Origin: an uncultured Porphyromonadaceae bacterium
GTDB taxonomy: Bacteria; Bacteroidota; Bacteroidia; Bacteroidales; Muribaculaceae
Reading direction: 5' to 3'
NCBI GenBank assembly: GCA_945873625.1
Contig: CAMCDS010000003.1
Span: 1 to 64,000 of the forward strand
Length of the DNA stretch: 64,000 nt
A model generated the notes under the pieces. The model saw only the letters and a program-made list of their open reading frames with translations. It had not been told where the DNA came from and did no database searches. Positions 1 through 7,627 of this stretch are shown piece after piece (the stretch's first letter is position 1; each line of letters starts with the position of its first letter). The position numbers and the translations under genes are program-made.

Positions 1-359
1 GCATGGAGTCAAATTGCTCCATGATTGAAAAAATTCCTCCAAAAGGTGTGAGTTTCTCAGATTTTATTGCTACCTTTGCCATGTCTTGTTACGATTTAAG
101 CTTGTTTTAAATTGCAACACTAAGATAGGTGAAAAATCTGACATAGCAAAATCCTGAGCAACTTTTTGTTGCTCAGGTACTTATAAATAAAGTTAAATCA
201 AAGTGTTGCGGAATTAAGGATTAGTATTTTGAACGATTATTTTTGCCATCAGATTCTGAAGCGTTTTTTTTCGAATGCAAAGGTATAAATTATTTTCTAC
301 ACATGAGTGCAGTAGAGAACCTTTTCATTATCCGTAGCCAACGCTACGTCTGCGAAAAG

Positions 360-399
360 TTAACTGCGACATTCACCTCGCAAGGAATGTCGCAGTTAA
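360..399. repeat. Perfect 14-bp inverted repeat
   Basis: Arms 360-373 and 386-399 are exact reverse complements (core AACTGCGACATT) around a 12-nt loop. No T-run follows on either strand, so it is not a typical intrinsic terminator. It could be the end of a lost mobile element or a structured RNA; the function is unknown. Confidence 0.55.
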
Positions 400-526
400 T
401 CAAAGGCTCATTCTATCCTGTTTTATAAACTTAATTAATACTAACAGGTGTTTAATTTATGCCCAAATAAAGGCATTTAGTTAAAATACCTTTAATATTA
501 AAGAGCGGTTAAAAGAGGCTGTTTTT

Positions 527-585
527 GTACCACATTTTGACCCCGAAAGGTCAAAGTGTACCACAATTTGTGGTACAGTACCACA
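527..585. repeat. GTACCACA repeat cluster
   Basis: GTACCACA occurs at 527-534, 558-565 and 578-585, and its reverse complement at 569-576, so 558-576 is a perfect palindrome with a 3-nt spacer. Between the first two copies lies a TTTGACC/GGTCAAA hairpin (536-542/549-555). The regular arrangement suggests protein-binding sites or a mobile-element end, but nothing adjacent identifies a partner. Confidence 0.6.
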
Positions 586-658
586 AAAACACATTTCATA
601 ACTATCTGTAGCACAACTGACTATGAAAATTTTTGTGACCGCACTCGGATCACCCGAA

Positions 659-683
659 GGGTCATCGAAAGATGACCCTTTTT
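659..683 (+). terminator. Intrinsic terminator with GAAA loop
   Basis: An 8-bp GC-rich stem GGGTCATC/GATGACCC (659-666/671-678) closes a GAAA tetraloop and is followed by five T. No plus-strand gene is visible upstream inside the window, so it may end a gene that has decayed or lies outside the window. Confidence 0.7.
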
Positions 684-741
684 GCGTGCCCGGTAGGCGC
701 GGGCCAGTCGGCTCTGCACGGATGCGCGTCGGCCTTGTACG

Positions 742-815
742 GACGCGATTAATCGCGTCTACATCGACAAAAAACATTTGATGCCAACATCGCCGGCGCG
801 GCCGCGATTAATCGC
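742..815. repeat. Two copies of a GCGATTAATCGC palindrome
   Basis: A perfect 18-bp palindrome centred on ATTAAT spans 742-759, and its 12-bp core GCGATTAATCGC recurs at 804-815. They may be intergenic repeat units; no function can be assigned from the sequence. Confidence 0.5.
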
Positions 816-834
816 CCCCCCCGATGGCTGATGG

Positions 835-884
835 ATAATAAAAAACGGCAGACGGCTGTAATTCACTGAATTACAGCCGTCTGC
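835..884 (-). terminator. Terminator of tRNA-Pro
   Basis: Arms 848-865 and 867-884 are a perfect 18-bp inverted repeat. Read on the minus strand it follows the tRNA-Pro gene directly and is itself followed by CGTTTTTT, as expected for a Rho-independent terminator. Confidence 0.85.
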
Positions 885-891
885 ATCTCTG

Positions 892-966
892 TCGGGGTGG
901 CGAGATTCGAACTCGCGACCCCCTGCTCCCAAAGCAGGTGCGCTAACCGGACTGCGCTACGCCCCG
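892..966 (-). tRNA. tRNA-Pro (anticodon TGG)
   Basis: On the minus strand the 75-nt gene folds into a full cloverleaf. The anticodon loop is TTTGGGA between CTGCT-type stem arms, giving TGG, and the T-loop is TTCGAAT. CCA is not encoded. The acceptor stem has a C6:A67 mismatch (positions 961 and 898) inside otherwise perfect pairing. A promoter lies at 1048-1078 and a strong terminator follows. Confidence 0.95.
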
Positions 967-1047
967 ATCGTCGGGAAGCGTGGCTCCGTTGCTGCGGCGA
1001 CGCATAATGCCGTTGCCGTGCCGGAGACCCGTTTCCGTTTCAGATTG

Positions 1048-1078
1048 CAAAATTACTATTTTTTTGTGATTCCGCAAA
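1048..1078 (-). promoter_or_regulatory. Bacteroidetes-type promoter for tRNA-Pro
   Basis: On the minus strand TTTG (1078-1075) and TAATTTTG (1055-1048) are separated by 19 nt, matching the TTTG / TAnnTTTG consensus. The expected start of transcription lies about 70 nt upstream of the tRNA. Confidence 0.75.
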
Positions 1079-1095
1079 ATATTTCTTGCTCCGCC

Positions 1096-1350
1096 CTACC
1101 AGATGTAATAAGGGAACAGCGTTAAGGCCGCCAGCGTGCCGAGGGTAAGACCCATCACGAGCCATAGTATCACCCAGAAGAATGAGATGATGAACCCTAT
1201 CCAGGCGAAGGTGCGCGGACGGTAGCCCAGCCCGATGCACGAAAACACCGCTCCGAGCAGCCAGAAGAGGCCTCCGGCGTAAGGCAGCCATCCGAAGCAC
1301 ACCGCCAGGCAGGCGAAGATGAACCCGATCGTTCCCCACTGACTGTTCAT
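1096..1350 (-). CDS. Small integral membrane protein
   Basis: This 84-residue protein is almost entirely hydrophobic, with about three membrane segments separated by a short basic turn (GYRPRT near residues 42-47). I do not recognise a characterised family. Its ATG overlaps the stop of the gene upstream by 4 nt (ATGA at 1347-1350), so the two are almost certainly translated from one transcript and may work together in the inner membrane. A longer open frame covering the same bases (1040-1339) is a shadow without membrane-protein logic. Confidence 0.75.
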   Translation of the reverse strand: MNSQWGTIGFIFACLAVCFGWLPYAGGLFWLLGAVFSCIGLGYRPRTFAWIGFIISFFWVILWLVMGLTLGTLAALTLFPYYIW

Positions 1351-1913
1351 AGCAGAGAGTTGATTTTGCGGATTTTAAACGCGAGGGCGATGCGGAACAC
1401 GCCGAAGCAGAGAAACGAGATGCCGAGGTAGAGCCATACGGCTATCCCGCCCGTGATGGGGCTCGACAGGAAAATTATCGAGAGGAATACCGTGGCGCAG
1501 AGCAGGCATATCATCCAGCCTATCCACGCCGGGGAGTAGGCCGAGAGCATTGCCGTCTCGCAGATGGAGTTGATGGCCGCGACGAGAATCCAGATGCCGA
1601 CCACGATGATGAACGCCTCGGTGAGGAGCATGGCGGGGAGGGTGAAGAGCCAGGCGCCGGCCACGAGTTCGAGCAGGCCGAGCGCGAGCGCCCAGCCCCA
1701 GTTGCCCCCTATCCCGCTCGCCGTGAGGGCATAGATGCAGTTGAGCACACCGGCGGCGATCATGCATCCGGCGAAAGTGTAGGCCAGAGCCGCGAGCGAG
1801 GTCTCGGGGCTGCAGAAGAGCCATACGCCGATGCCGATGCAGAGGATGCCGGTGATGAGAGGAATCCACCAGAGTCGCGACAGCCCGTTCCTGATAGTAG
1901 AGATGCTTTTCAT
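1347..1913 (-). CDS. HdeD-family (DUF308) membrane protein
   Basis: The 188-residue product has about six membrane helices and two related halves, each with a WIPLITGIL / GWALALGLLEL-like segment, typical of the DUF308/HdeD family. HdeD of Escherichia coli is linked to acid resistance; the role here is not known. I chose the ATG at 1913, because upstream extension uses only a TTG and adds an unrelated hydrophilic stretch. It is the first gene of a two-gene unit with the small membrane protein that follows by a 4-nt overlap. Confidence 0.85.
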   Translation of the reverse strand: MKSISTIRNGLSRLWWIPLITGILCIGIGVWLFCSPETSLAALAYTFAGCMIAAGVLNCIYALTASGIGGNWGWALALGLLELVAGAWLFTLPAMLLTEAFIIVVGIWILVAAINSICETAMLSAYSPAWIGWMICLLCATVFLSIIFLSSPITGGIAVWLYLGISFLCFGVFRIALAFKIRKINSLL

Positions 1914-2038
1914 AATATAAATTTTTAATTGATGTGAATGTCCGAATCTCAATTGAACATTTACTCTAAAAACGCGGAGGGAGATGAATGGTTTATGCGA
2001 GGCGTAACGAATGTGAAAAAATATTTAATTTCGTCTAT

Positions 2039-2065
2039 GAGGCCGGCATTGATGTTGCCGGCCTC
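2039..2065 (-). terminator. Hairpin downstream of the TRIC gene
   Basis: GAGGCCGGCA (2039-2048) and TGCCGGCCTC (2056-2065) form a perfect 10-bp stem with a 7-nt loop, 28 bp beyond the stop of the minus-strand TRIC gene. The T-run is weak, so termination is likely but not certain. Confidence 0.5.
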
Positions 2066-2092
2066 CGTTGCTTATAAATGAATGGAGTCGCC

Positions 2093-2737
2093 TCAGAGAT
2101 TGCGGGGCGGCTTTTTATCGCTCTGCACATTGGGGGTGAGCACTGGAAGCGAGAGGTTGTAGCGCAGCGCGAGGAAGCGCACGAGTATTATCGTGCCTGC
2201 CGAGCAAAGCTGGCTGAGGTAGGTGGCCCCGTGGGTTGCGAAGATTATCCAGTAGACGAATCCTCCGGCTATGCAGGCCGTGGCGTAGATGTCTTTGCGG
2301 AAGATGAGCGGCACCTCGTTGATTAGGATGTCGCGTATCACTCCGCCGAAAGCGCCGGTTATCATACCCATGATGAGGGCCACCCACATCGGATAGTCGA
2401 GGGCCAGGGTCTTGTTGATTCCGATCACGCAGAACATCGCCAGGCCGATGCTGTCGAAGATGAAGAGCATCCGGTTTTTGCTCACGAGCAGGTTGCGGAA
2501 GGCCAGCACGGCGAAGAGCGACAGTGCCGTAACGGCGAGATACCACCAGTTGTGCATCCAGAAGACGGGGATGTCGAGCAGGATGTCGCGCAGCGTGCCT
2601 CCGCCGATGGCCGTAACGAGGCCCACGGTGTAGGCTCCGAACCAGTCGAATTTCTTTGTTGCCGCGAGGCGTATGCCGCTTATCGCGCAGGCCACGGTGC
2701 CGATCACTTCGAGTATAAAAGAAAGCAAATCATCCAT
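2093..2737 (-). CDS. TRIC/UPF0126-family cation channel
   Basis: The 214-residue protein has about seven membrane helices and two glycine-rich repeats, AIGGGTLRDILL in the first half and AFGGVIRDILIN in the second. This duplicated GGGTxRD signature defines the UPF0126 family, the bacterial relatives of trimeric intracellular cation (TRIC) channels; the glycines break the pore-lining helices. The family conducts monovalent cations, and the physiological role here is inferred only. The ATG at 2737 is the first in frame. Its promoter appears to overlap the terminator hairpin of the MATE gene upstream. Confidence 0.88.
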   Translation of the reverse strand: MDDLLSFILEVIGTVACAISGIRLAATKKFDWFGAYTVGLVTAIGGGTLRDILLDIPVFWMHNWWYLAVTALSLFAVLAFRNLLVSKNRMLFIFDSIGLAMFCVIGINKTLALDYPMWVALIMGMITGAFGGVIRDILINEVPLIFRKDIYATACIAGGFVYWIIFATHGATYLSQLCSAGTIILVRFLALRYNLSLPVLTPNVQSDKKPPRNL

Positions 2738-2778
2738 ACCAGATAATTGTCAGAGTGTATTGAAAACAAAAATGGCTG

Positions 2779-2786
2779 CAAAGTTA
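2779..2786 (-). promoter_or_regulatory. Putative -7 element for the TRIC gene
   Basis: The minus strand reads TAACTTTG, a perfect Bacteroidetes -7 box, 42 bp before the start codon. The nearest TTTG lies 22 nt upstream, inside the terminator loop, so the -33 box is imperfectly spaced. Confidence 0.5.
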
Positions 2787-2789
2787 ATA

Positions 2790-2823
2790 AAAAACTTCCA
2801 ATCTGCGGCAAAGGCCGCAGATT
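2790..2823 (-). terminator. Terminator of the MATE transporter gene
   Basis: On the minus strand AATCTGCGGC and GCCGCAGATT (2823-2814/2809-2800) form a 10-bp stem with a 4-nt loop. GGAAGTTTTTT follows, 13 bp after the MATE stop codon. Confidence 0.8.
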
Positions 2824-2835
2824 GCCCTCAGCCGC

Positions 2836-4185
2836 TTATCTGCCGCGTCGGGAGAAGAGGTAGGCGCCGAGTATGATAAGGGTGGTGAGGAACTCTGCCG
2901 AGGGCACGGCGAGCCAGAGGCCGTCGTCGCCTATCATCCCGGGAAGCAGGGCGAAGAGGGGAACTACGAAGACAATACCTCTCAGAAGGGTGTAGACAAG
3001 CGAGCGGACGGCTTTCTCGATGCTCTGGTAGTAGCCGATGAAGGTGATGTTGATGGCAAAGAAGAGGGCGCAGAGGCCGAGCAGGGGGAGTCCTGAGGCG
3101 GCGATGGGGTAGGCTTCGGTGTCGGTAGGGAGGAAGAGCGCCGAGAGGAACGGTGCCCCCATCCACATCACGGCCGTTATGAGCACGCCGCACACGATGG
3201 CCGACCTCATGGCTACCGCAAGGGCGCCTTTCACCCTGTCGCTGTGTCCGGCGCCGTAGTTGAAACTGATGATCGGCTGGGCCGACTGGGCCACGGCGTT
3301 GCTGATGGAGAAGATGATGGGGAAGAGGTAGCATCCCACGCTGAAGGCCGCTACTCCCTCCTCGCCCAGACGCGAGAGGAAGACGTAGTTGCCGGCCACC
3401 ATGGTTACGCCCATGGCTATCTCCGAGACGAATGTGGCCGAGCCGATACGCACCATGTAGCCGACGTTGCGCAGCGTGAGCCTCAGCGACTTCATGCTCC
3501 GCTTGAGCCGGTAGAACTTAAGTTTCTCCGAGAAGAAGATGAAATAGACCACCACCATCATTCCGCCCACCACGCACGAGAGCGAGGTGGCAATCGAGGC
3601 TCCCTTGATGCCCATCTGCATGGGATAGACCATCAGCCAGTCGAGGAAGATGTTGAGCACGGCAGCCACCACGTTGACCATCATGGCATACTTCGGCGAG
3701 CCGTCGAGGCGCACGAGCATCATGCCGACGCATTGCAGGAAGAAGAACATGAGGCCTGGGAGCAGCCATAGCAGATAGTCGGCAGCATACGGCTCGAGCC
3801 TCGGGCTGCATCCGAGCAGCAGGAGAACATCGTGGGTGAAGAAAAGGCAGCATACGATAATCGACGCGAATATCATGCCTCCGGCCAGATAGGCCTGGGT
3901 CATTATGATGTTGGCGGCCTTGCGGTTGTCTTCCGAAAGATGGATGCTCGCGGCCACCGACGCGCCGATGCCGAACATCAGTCCGATGCCGATGCAGAGC
4001 ATGAAGAGCGGAGCCACTATGTTGACTGCCGCCAGCGCATCGCTGCCTACGCCATGACCCACGAACATGCCGTCGCAGATGTTGAGCAGCGTGTTGAAGA
4101 CCATCCCGACGAGAGTCGGATAAAAAAGCGACCGGAAGAGCTTTCCGATACGTTCCCGGCCGAAATCGAGTTTGTCTCTGTTCAT
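2836..4185 (-). CDS. MATE-family efflux transporter
   Basis: The 449-residue protein has the twelve-helix pattern and the two related halves of multidrug and toxic compound extrusion (MATE) transporters. It starts with a short cytoplasmic arm and a first helix containing YPTLVGMVFNTLLNICDG; the second half opens with GSATFVSEIAMG. Family members export cationic drugs or other small molecules in exchange for Na+ or H+. The substrate cannot be read from the sequence. Length is normal (about 440-460). The gene is single, with its own terminator, and the region upstream contains a MITE-like element at 4225-4419. Confidence 0.93.
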   Translation of the reverse strand: MNRDKLDFGRERIGKLFRSLFYPTLVGMVFNTLLNICDGMFVGHGVGSDALAAVNIVAPLFMLCIGIGLMFGIGASVAASIHLSEDNRKAANIIMTQAYLAGGMIFASIIVCCLFFTHDVLLLLGCSPRLEPYAADYLLWLLPGLMFFFLQCVGMMLVRLDGSPKYAMMVNVVAAVLNIFLDWLMVYPMQMGIKGASIATSLSCVVGGMMVVVYFIFFSEKLKFYRLKRSMKSLRLTLRNVGYMVRIGSATFVSEIAMGVTMVAGNYVFLSRLGEEGVAAFSVGCYLFPIIFSISNAVAQSAQPIISFNYGAGHSDRVKGALAVAMRSAIVCGVLITAVMWMGAPFLSALFLPTDTEAYPIAASGLPLLGLCALFFAINITFIGYYQSIEKAVRSLVYTLLRGIVFVVPLFALLPGMIGDDGLWLAVPSAEFLTTLIILGAYLFSRRGR

Positions 4186-4224
4186 AGTTGAAAAAATACT
4201 TTAGATGTTATGTGAGAAGCATTA

Positions 4225-4419
4225 GAGTATGTTTGAGTTTAACTTCTATTCACTTGAAGAGGATTTTTTGAGATGATTCCGCAAGTCGAAGAGGGAGCGA
4301 TGCGGGCATCGAGACCGATGAGGCCTGGCGAAATCAGCCAAAAAAGACCTTCAAGGGGATAGAAAGAATTTATTGCAGAAATATGTTCAAATTAATTCGT
4401 GTTAAATTAAAACATACTC
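4225..4419. mobile_element. MITE-like element, copy 1 (195 bp)
   Basis: The ends GAGTATGTTT and AAACATACTC (4225-4234/4410-4419) are perfect inverted repeats, extended to about 18 of 20 matching positions with the next bases, and TTA flanks both sides (4222-4224 and 4420-4422). Subterminal segments are also inverted (CTTGAAG on both arms), so the whole element can fold into a long hairpin. It has no coding capacity. A second copy lies at 32884-33028. The GAG end and 3-bp TNA duplication recall the IS1031 group of the IS5 family, which is an inference. Confidence 0.8.
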
Positions 4420-4429
4420 TTAAAGGCGG

Positions 4430-4460
4430 CCGGCCGGATGAAGGAATGTCATCCGGCCGG
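4430..4460 (-). terminator. Terminator of the acyl-CoA synthetase gene
   Basis: CCGGCCGGATGA (4430-4441) and TCATCCGGCCGG (4449-4460) form a perfect 12-bp stem, 52 bp beyond the stop codon on the minus strand. The T-run is poor (GCCGCCTTTAA). Confidence 0.6.
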
Positions 4461-4512
4461 GCGCTTGAGTTGGGAAAGAGGGTTCCGCAGAGCGGAATCA
4501 GTCAGTGTGCGT

Positions 4513-6324
4513 TCAGTCAGCGTACATAGCTTCTATCTCTTTCGCATAGCGTCTGGCCACCACCGGACGGCGCACCTTCATCGTATTGGTAACCTCGCCG
4601 TTCATCACTGAGAAATGGGCCGGCAGGAGCGCGATGCGCTTTATCTTCTCATATTCGGCCATGTCTCTCTGCACCTCGTCGATCTGCTTCATGATGAAGC
4701 GGTTGGTCCTCGGGTCGGCGAGTATTGTCTCGGTGTCGGCTCCGGCCATTCCCTCCTTTTCGGCCCATTGTCGCAGCTGCGACAGGTTGGGCACCACAAG
4801 GGCTGTAACGAATTTGCGCCGGTCGCCTATGACGGCGGCCTCGTCGATGTATTTGTTTTCGGCCAGCCGGCTTTCGAGGGTCTGGGGGGCGATGTATTTG
4901 CCGTTGGCGGTCTTGAAGAGGTCCTTCACCCTTTCGGTGAGCACTATCGAGCCGTCGTCGGTGATATAGCCGGCGTCGCCGGTGCGGAAATATCCGTCGG
5001 ACGTGAACGCCTGGGCGTTGGCCTCGGGATTGCGGTAGTAGCCGGGTGTTACGGTCGGGGCCTTTACCAGTATCTCTCCGTCGTCGGATATTCTGACGTC
5101 GATGCCGGGGAGGGGCCTGCCTACAGTGCCTATCACGTAGTCGGTGTCGGGAAAGCAGCTCACCGTGGCCGTCGTCTCGCTCAGTCCGTAGCCGATTTTC
5201 ACGTTGATGCCCACCGAGCGCATGAACTCGCAGATGCGGTCGCTGAGAGGGGCTCCGGCCGTCGGAAACATGTTGGGACGCGGGATGCCGATGGCATGTT
5301 TCAGTTTCGAGAATATGGTGCGGTCCCAGAAGGCGTATTCACGTTCGAGCAGCTTCGGAGCCTTGCGGCCGAGGCGCACGTAGTCGATGTTGCGTCGGCG
5401 GCCTACGTGGAGCGCACGCTTCACTGCCAGCCGCTGCAGGCGGCTCATGCCGGCTATCTTCTCCCTGACGGCGGCGTAGACCTTCTCCCAGAAGCGGGGC
5501 ACGCAGCACATCAGGTTGGGGTGCACTTCGTGGATGGTGTCCTGAATGAGGCGCGGGTCGTAGTTGACGGCTATGCGTATCCCCTTGGTGAGGCAGAAGA
5601 AGCACCATGCTTTCTCGAGGATGTGCGACATCGGGAGGAAGGCCATCGAGAGGTCTTCGTCGGAAACGTCGAGAGCCTTGAGGTGCATCTCCATGGCGGC
5701 GTCGTAGTTGGCGTGGGTGATCACCACTCCCTTCGGCTCGCCGGTGGTGCCGGAGGTATAGATGAGCGTGGCGGGGTCGTCGGGGAGTCCTTCGGCAGTG
5801 CGCTTCTCCACGAGGCGGCGGAACTCCTCGGGAGCCTCCATGCCGAGACGCACGAAGTCGTCCCAGACGATGCTGACCGTGTCGTCGGGCTCGAAGTCGA
5901 AGCCGCTGTTCTTGAAGACTATGATGCGGTCCACCCGGTCGGGAAAGCGCTTCCAGTAGCGGTAGGCGAGCGGATACTGGTGCTTGTCGCCAACGAATAT
6001 TATCCGGGCTTCGCCGTTGGCCACAATGAAGTCGAACTGCTCCTGCGAGCTGCCCGAATAGACTGGTATGGCCGCCATGCGGTTGCGGAACGCGCCGATT
6101 TCGGCAATGAGAATCTGCGGGGTGTTGGGGCTGCATACGGCTATAGTATCCTTCTCCCTGACTCCGAGCATCGCGAGCGCTCTCGCGGCGGTGTTGGTCT
6201 GGGCGGCAAACTCCTCCCAGCTGGTGGCGAGCCATTCGCCATCCTTTCGCCAGCAGAAGCGATATGCTTCGCGGCTTCCGTATCTGAGGGCCTGACGCCC
6301 GATAGTTTCAACTAATTTATTCAT
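4513..6324 (-). CDS. Long-chain fatty acid-CoA ligase (AMP-forming)
   Basis: The 603-residue enzyme belongs to the AMP-binding superfamily. It shows the phosphate-binding signature YTSGTTGEPKG at residues 189-199, the GYGLSETTA motif of the adenylate site, and RTGDAGYITDDG followed by a lysine-containing C-terminal lid (TANGKYIAP). It should activate a long-chain fatty acid with ATP and CoA at the inner face of the membrane, for lipid synthesis or fatty-acid salvage. Length and order match the Bacteroides FadD15-like enzymes. The gene is alone, followed by a GC-rich hairpin at 4430-4460. Confidence 0.93.
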   Translation of the reverse strand: MNKLVETIGRQALRYGSREAYRFCWRKDGEWLATSWEEFAAQTNTAARALAMLGVREKDTIAVCSPNTPQILIAEIGAFRNRMAAIPVYSGSSQEQFDFIVANGEARIIFVGDKHQYPLAYRYWKRFPDRVDRIIVFKNSGFDFEPDDTVSIVWDDFVRLGMEAPEEFRRLVEKRTAEGLPDDPATLIYTSGTTGEPKGVVITHANYDAAMEMHLKALDVSDEDLSMAFLPMSHILEKAWCFFCLTKGIRIAVNYDPRLIQDTIHEVHPNLMCCVPRFWEKVYAAVREKIAGMSRLQRLAVKRALHVGRRRNIDYVRLGRKAPKLLEREYAFWDRTIFSKLKHAIGIPRPNMFPTAGAPLSDRICEFMRSVGINVKIGYGLSETTATVSCFPDTDYVIGTVGRPLPGIDVRISDDGEILVKAPTVTPGYYRNPEANAQAFTSDGYFRTGDAGYITDDGSIVLTERVKDLFKTANGKYIAPQTLESRLAENKYIDEAAVIGDRRKFVTALVVPNLSQLRQWAEKEGMAGADTETILADPRTNRFIMKQIDEVQRDMAEYEKIKRIALLPAHFSVMNGEVTNTMKVRRPVVARRYAKEIEAMYAD

Positions 6325-6431
6325 TTCGTAATCTTGATTAAGGAGTCGGAGCCTTTGGGGGTCAATACATTAGCTCGTGAAGTCTCTGGTTTTTGCCATA
6401 CCGCGGCATTAAGCCGCGACTGAAATCGGGG

Positions 6432-7118
6432 TCAAAGGTAATAATTTTTTACGACATGGAGCTTATCGTCGAGCTCCAAAATCCACGGGCTTCCGGTCGG
6501 AATCTCGAGCTTCATTACCTCTTCGGGCGATATGTGGAGCAGCATCATGGCCAGTCCGCGCAGCGAGTTGCCGTGGGCTGCGACGAGCACCGTATCGTAG
6601 AGTCTGACGGCCGGGGCGATAAGCTCCTCCCAGCAAGGGCGCACGCGCTCGATGGTGGATTTGAGCGATTCGGCGAGGGGAAGCTCGTCGGCTGTGAGCG
6701 AGGCGTATTTCGCTTCTCTGGCCGGATTACGCTCGTCGTCGGGCGCGAGAGCCGGAGGCAGCACGTCGTAGCTACGCCGCCACACGTGCACCTGTTCGTC
6801 GCCATACTTTTTAGCCGTGTCGGCCTTGTTGAGCCCCTGCAATGCTCCGTAGTGGCGCTCGTTGAGATGCCAGTCTTTCACCACCGGCACCCATGCGCGG
6901 TCCATTGCGTCGGCGGCTATCTGAAGCGTATGTATGGCGCGTTTGAGGTAGGAGGTGAAGAAATAGCGCGGCTCGATGCCGGCGGCGAGAATCTTCTCAC
7001 CCGCCTGACGGGCCTCCTCACGCCCCTTTTCGCTCAGGTCGACATCGGTCCATCCCGTAAACCTGTTTTCGAGATTCCATTGGCTCTGGCCGTGCCGGAG
7101 CAGAATTATCTTTCCCAT
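6432..7118 (-). CDS. gpmA: 2,3-bisphosphoglycerate-dependent phosphoglycerate mutase
   Basis: The 228-residue enzyme interconverts 3- and 2-phosphoglycerate in glycolysis. It carries the phosphohistidine motif LLRHGQSQWN (His9), NRFTGWTDVDLSEKG, NERHYGALQGLNK, and the second catalytic histidine in AAHGNSLRG. The odd point is the end: the protein stops at KNYYL, whereas the E. coli enzyme continues for about 20 more residues that close over the active site. The reading frame ends in a clean TGA, so this is a short version rather than an obvious frameshift. The start is an ATG with MGKIILLRHG, as in relatives. Confidence 0.93.
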   Translation of the reverse strand: MGKIILLRHGQSQWNLENRFTGWTDVDLSEKGREEARQAGEKILAAGIEPRYFFTSYLKRAIHTLQIAADAMDRAWVPVVKDWHLNERHYGALQGLNKADTAKKYGDEQVHVWRRSYDVLPPALAPDDERNPAREAKYASLTADELPLAESLKSTIERVRPCWEELIAPAVRLYDTVLVAAHGNSLRGLAMMLLHISPEEVMKLEIPTGSPWILELDDKLHVVKNYYL

Positions 7119-7353
7119 AGTGGCTAAATTTAAGAATTTCGTCGTATTAAAGACGGTTGCATGCGAATTTCATGCGCGTGAATCGTCAGGGCGACGCGCG
7201 CCTGTAGTTTTTACAAAGAAGAGGGCTCCAAGGTTCAGCCGCAGGCAAGATGATGTCGATAACATATTTTAAGATACGTATGGGCTTGGCTTATTTAATT
7301 ACTAAAAATATTTAAATAAAGATAGAAAACGGGGGTGATGGCAGAAAAAATTG

Positions 7354-7361
7354 TAATTTTG
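7354..7361 (+). promoter_or_regulatory. -7 element upstream of tRNA-Gly
   Basis: TAATTTTG lies 55 bp upstream of the tRNA-Gly gene and matches the Bacteroidetes -7 consensus. A matching -33 TTTG is not evident. Confidence 0.5.
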
Positions 7362-7416
7362 CAGTGCATTGCAAAACTGAAAGGCTTAGATGAGTTTTCG
7401 CAGTGAAAAAAGCAAT

Positions 7417-7489
7417 GCGGCAGTAGCTCAGTTGGTAGAGCATCAGCTTCCCAAGCTGAGGGTCGCGGGTTCGAGCCCCGTTTGCCGCT
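7417..7489 (+). tRNA. tRNA-Gly (anticodon CCC)
   Basis: The 73-nt sequence folds into a cloverleaf. The acceptor GCGGCAG pairs with TTGCCGC (one G:U), the anticodon loop is TTCCCAA between TCAGC and GCTGA, and the T-loop is TTCGAGC. The anticodon CCC reads GGG. CCA is not encoded. It stands alone, upstream of the carbonic anhydrase gene. Confidence 0.95.
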
Positions 7490-7627
7490 CAACGATTCAA
7501 GACACTGATTTTGCTTTGAGGATTCCCGAAAGTAAACTCATTGTCTTTTTTTTCACCCCGGCTGCCTTGCTTATCACGGGACAACCAGACAGGCGGCCGA
7601 CAATCTAATATAGAAGAACTTTTCGTT

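Larger units (their letters stand above)
1..891. other. Gene-free AT-rich region with hairpins and short repeats
   Basis: I find no credible gene in this stretch. The two short open frames in it (243-428 and 481-777) have no recognisable protein features. It holds several inverted repeats: 2-8 with 17-23; a 10-bp stem at 153-162/168-177; a perfect 14-bp stem at 360-373/386-399; the GTACCACA cluster at 527-585; and two terminator-like hairpins listed separately. The region lies directly downstream of the 3' end of tRNA-Pro, a common place for integrated elements, but no direct repeat of the tRNA 3' end was seen, so a past integration is only an inference. Confidence 0.6.

Noticed and set aside
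2..23. Short inverted repeat at the left edge as an IS end
   Set aside because: A 7-bp stem alone is too little; the rest lies outside the window.
243..428. 61-codon frame in the left region
   Set aside because: Includes the perfect inverted repeat at 360-399, no recognisable protein features and a poor start context.
481..777. 98-codon minus-strand frame in the left region
   Set aside because: It runs through hairpins and the GTACCACA cluster; not protein-like.
4615..6315. 566-codon plus-strand frame opposite the acyl-CoA ligase gene
   Set aside because: Shadow frame; the minus strand carries a complete AMP-binding enzyme.
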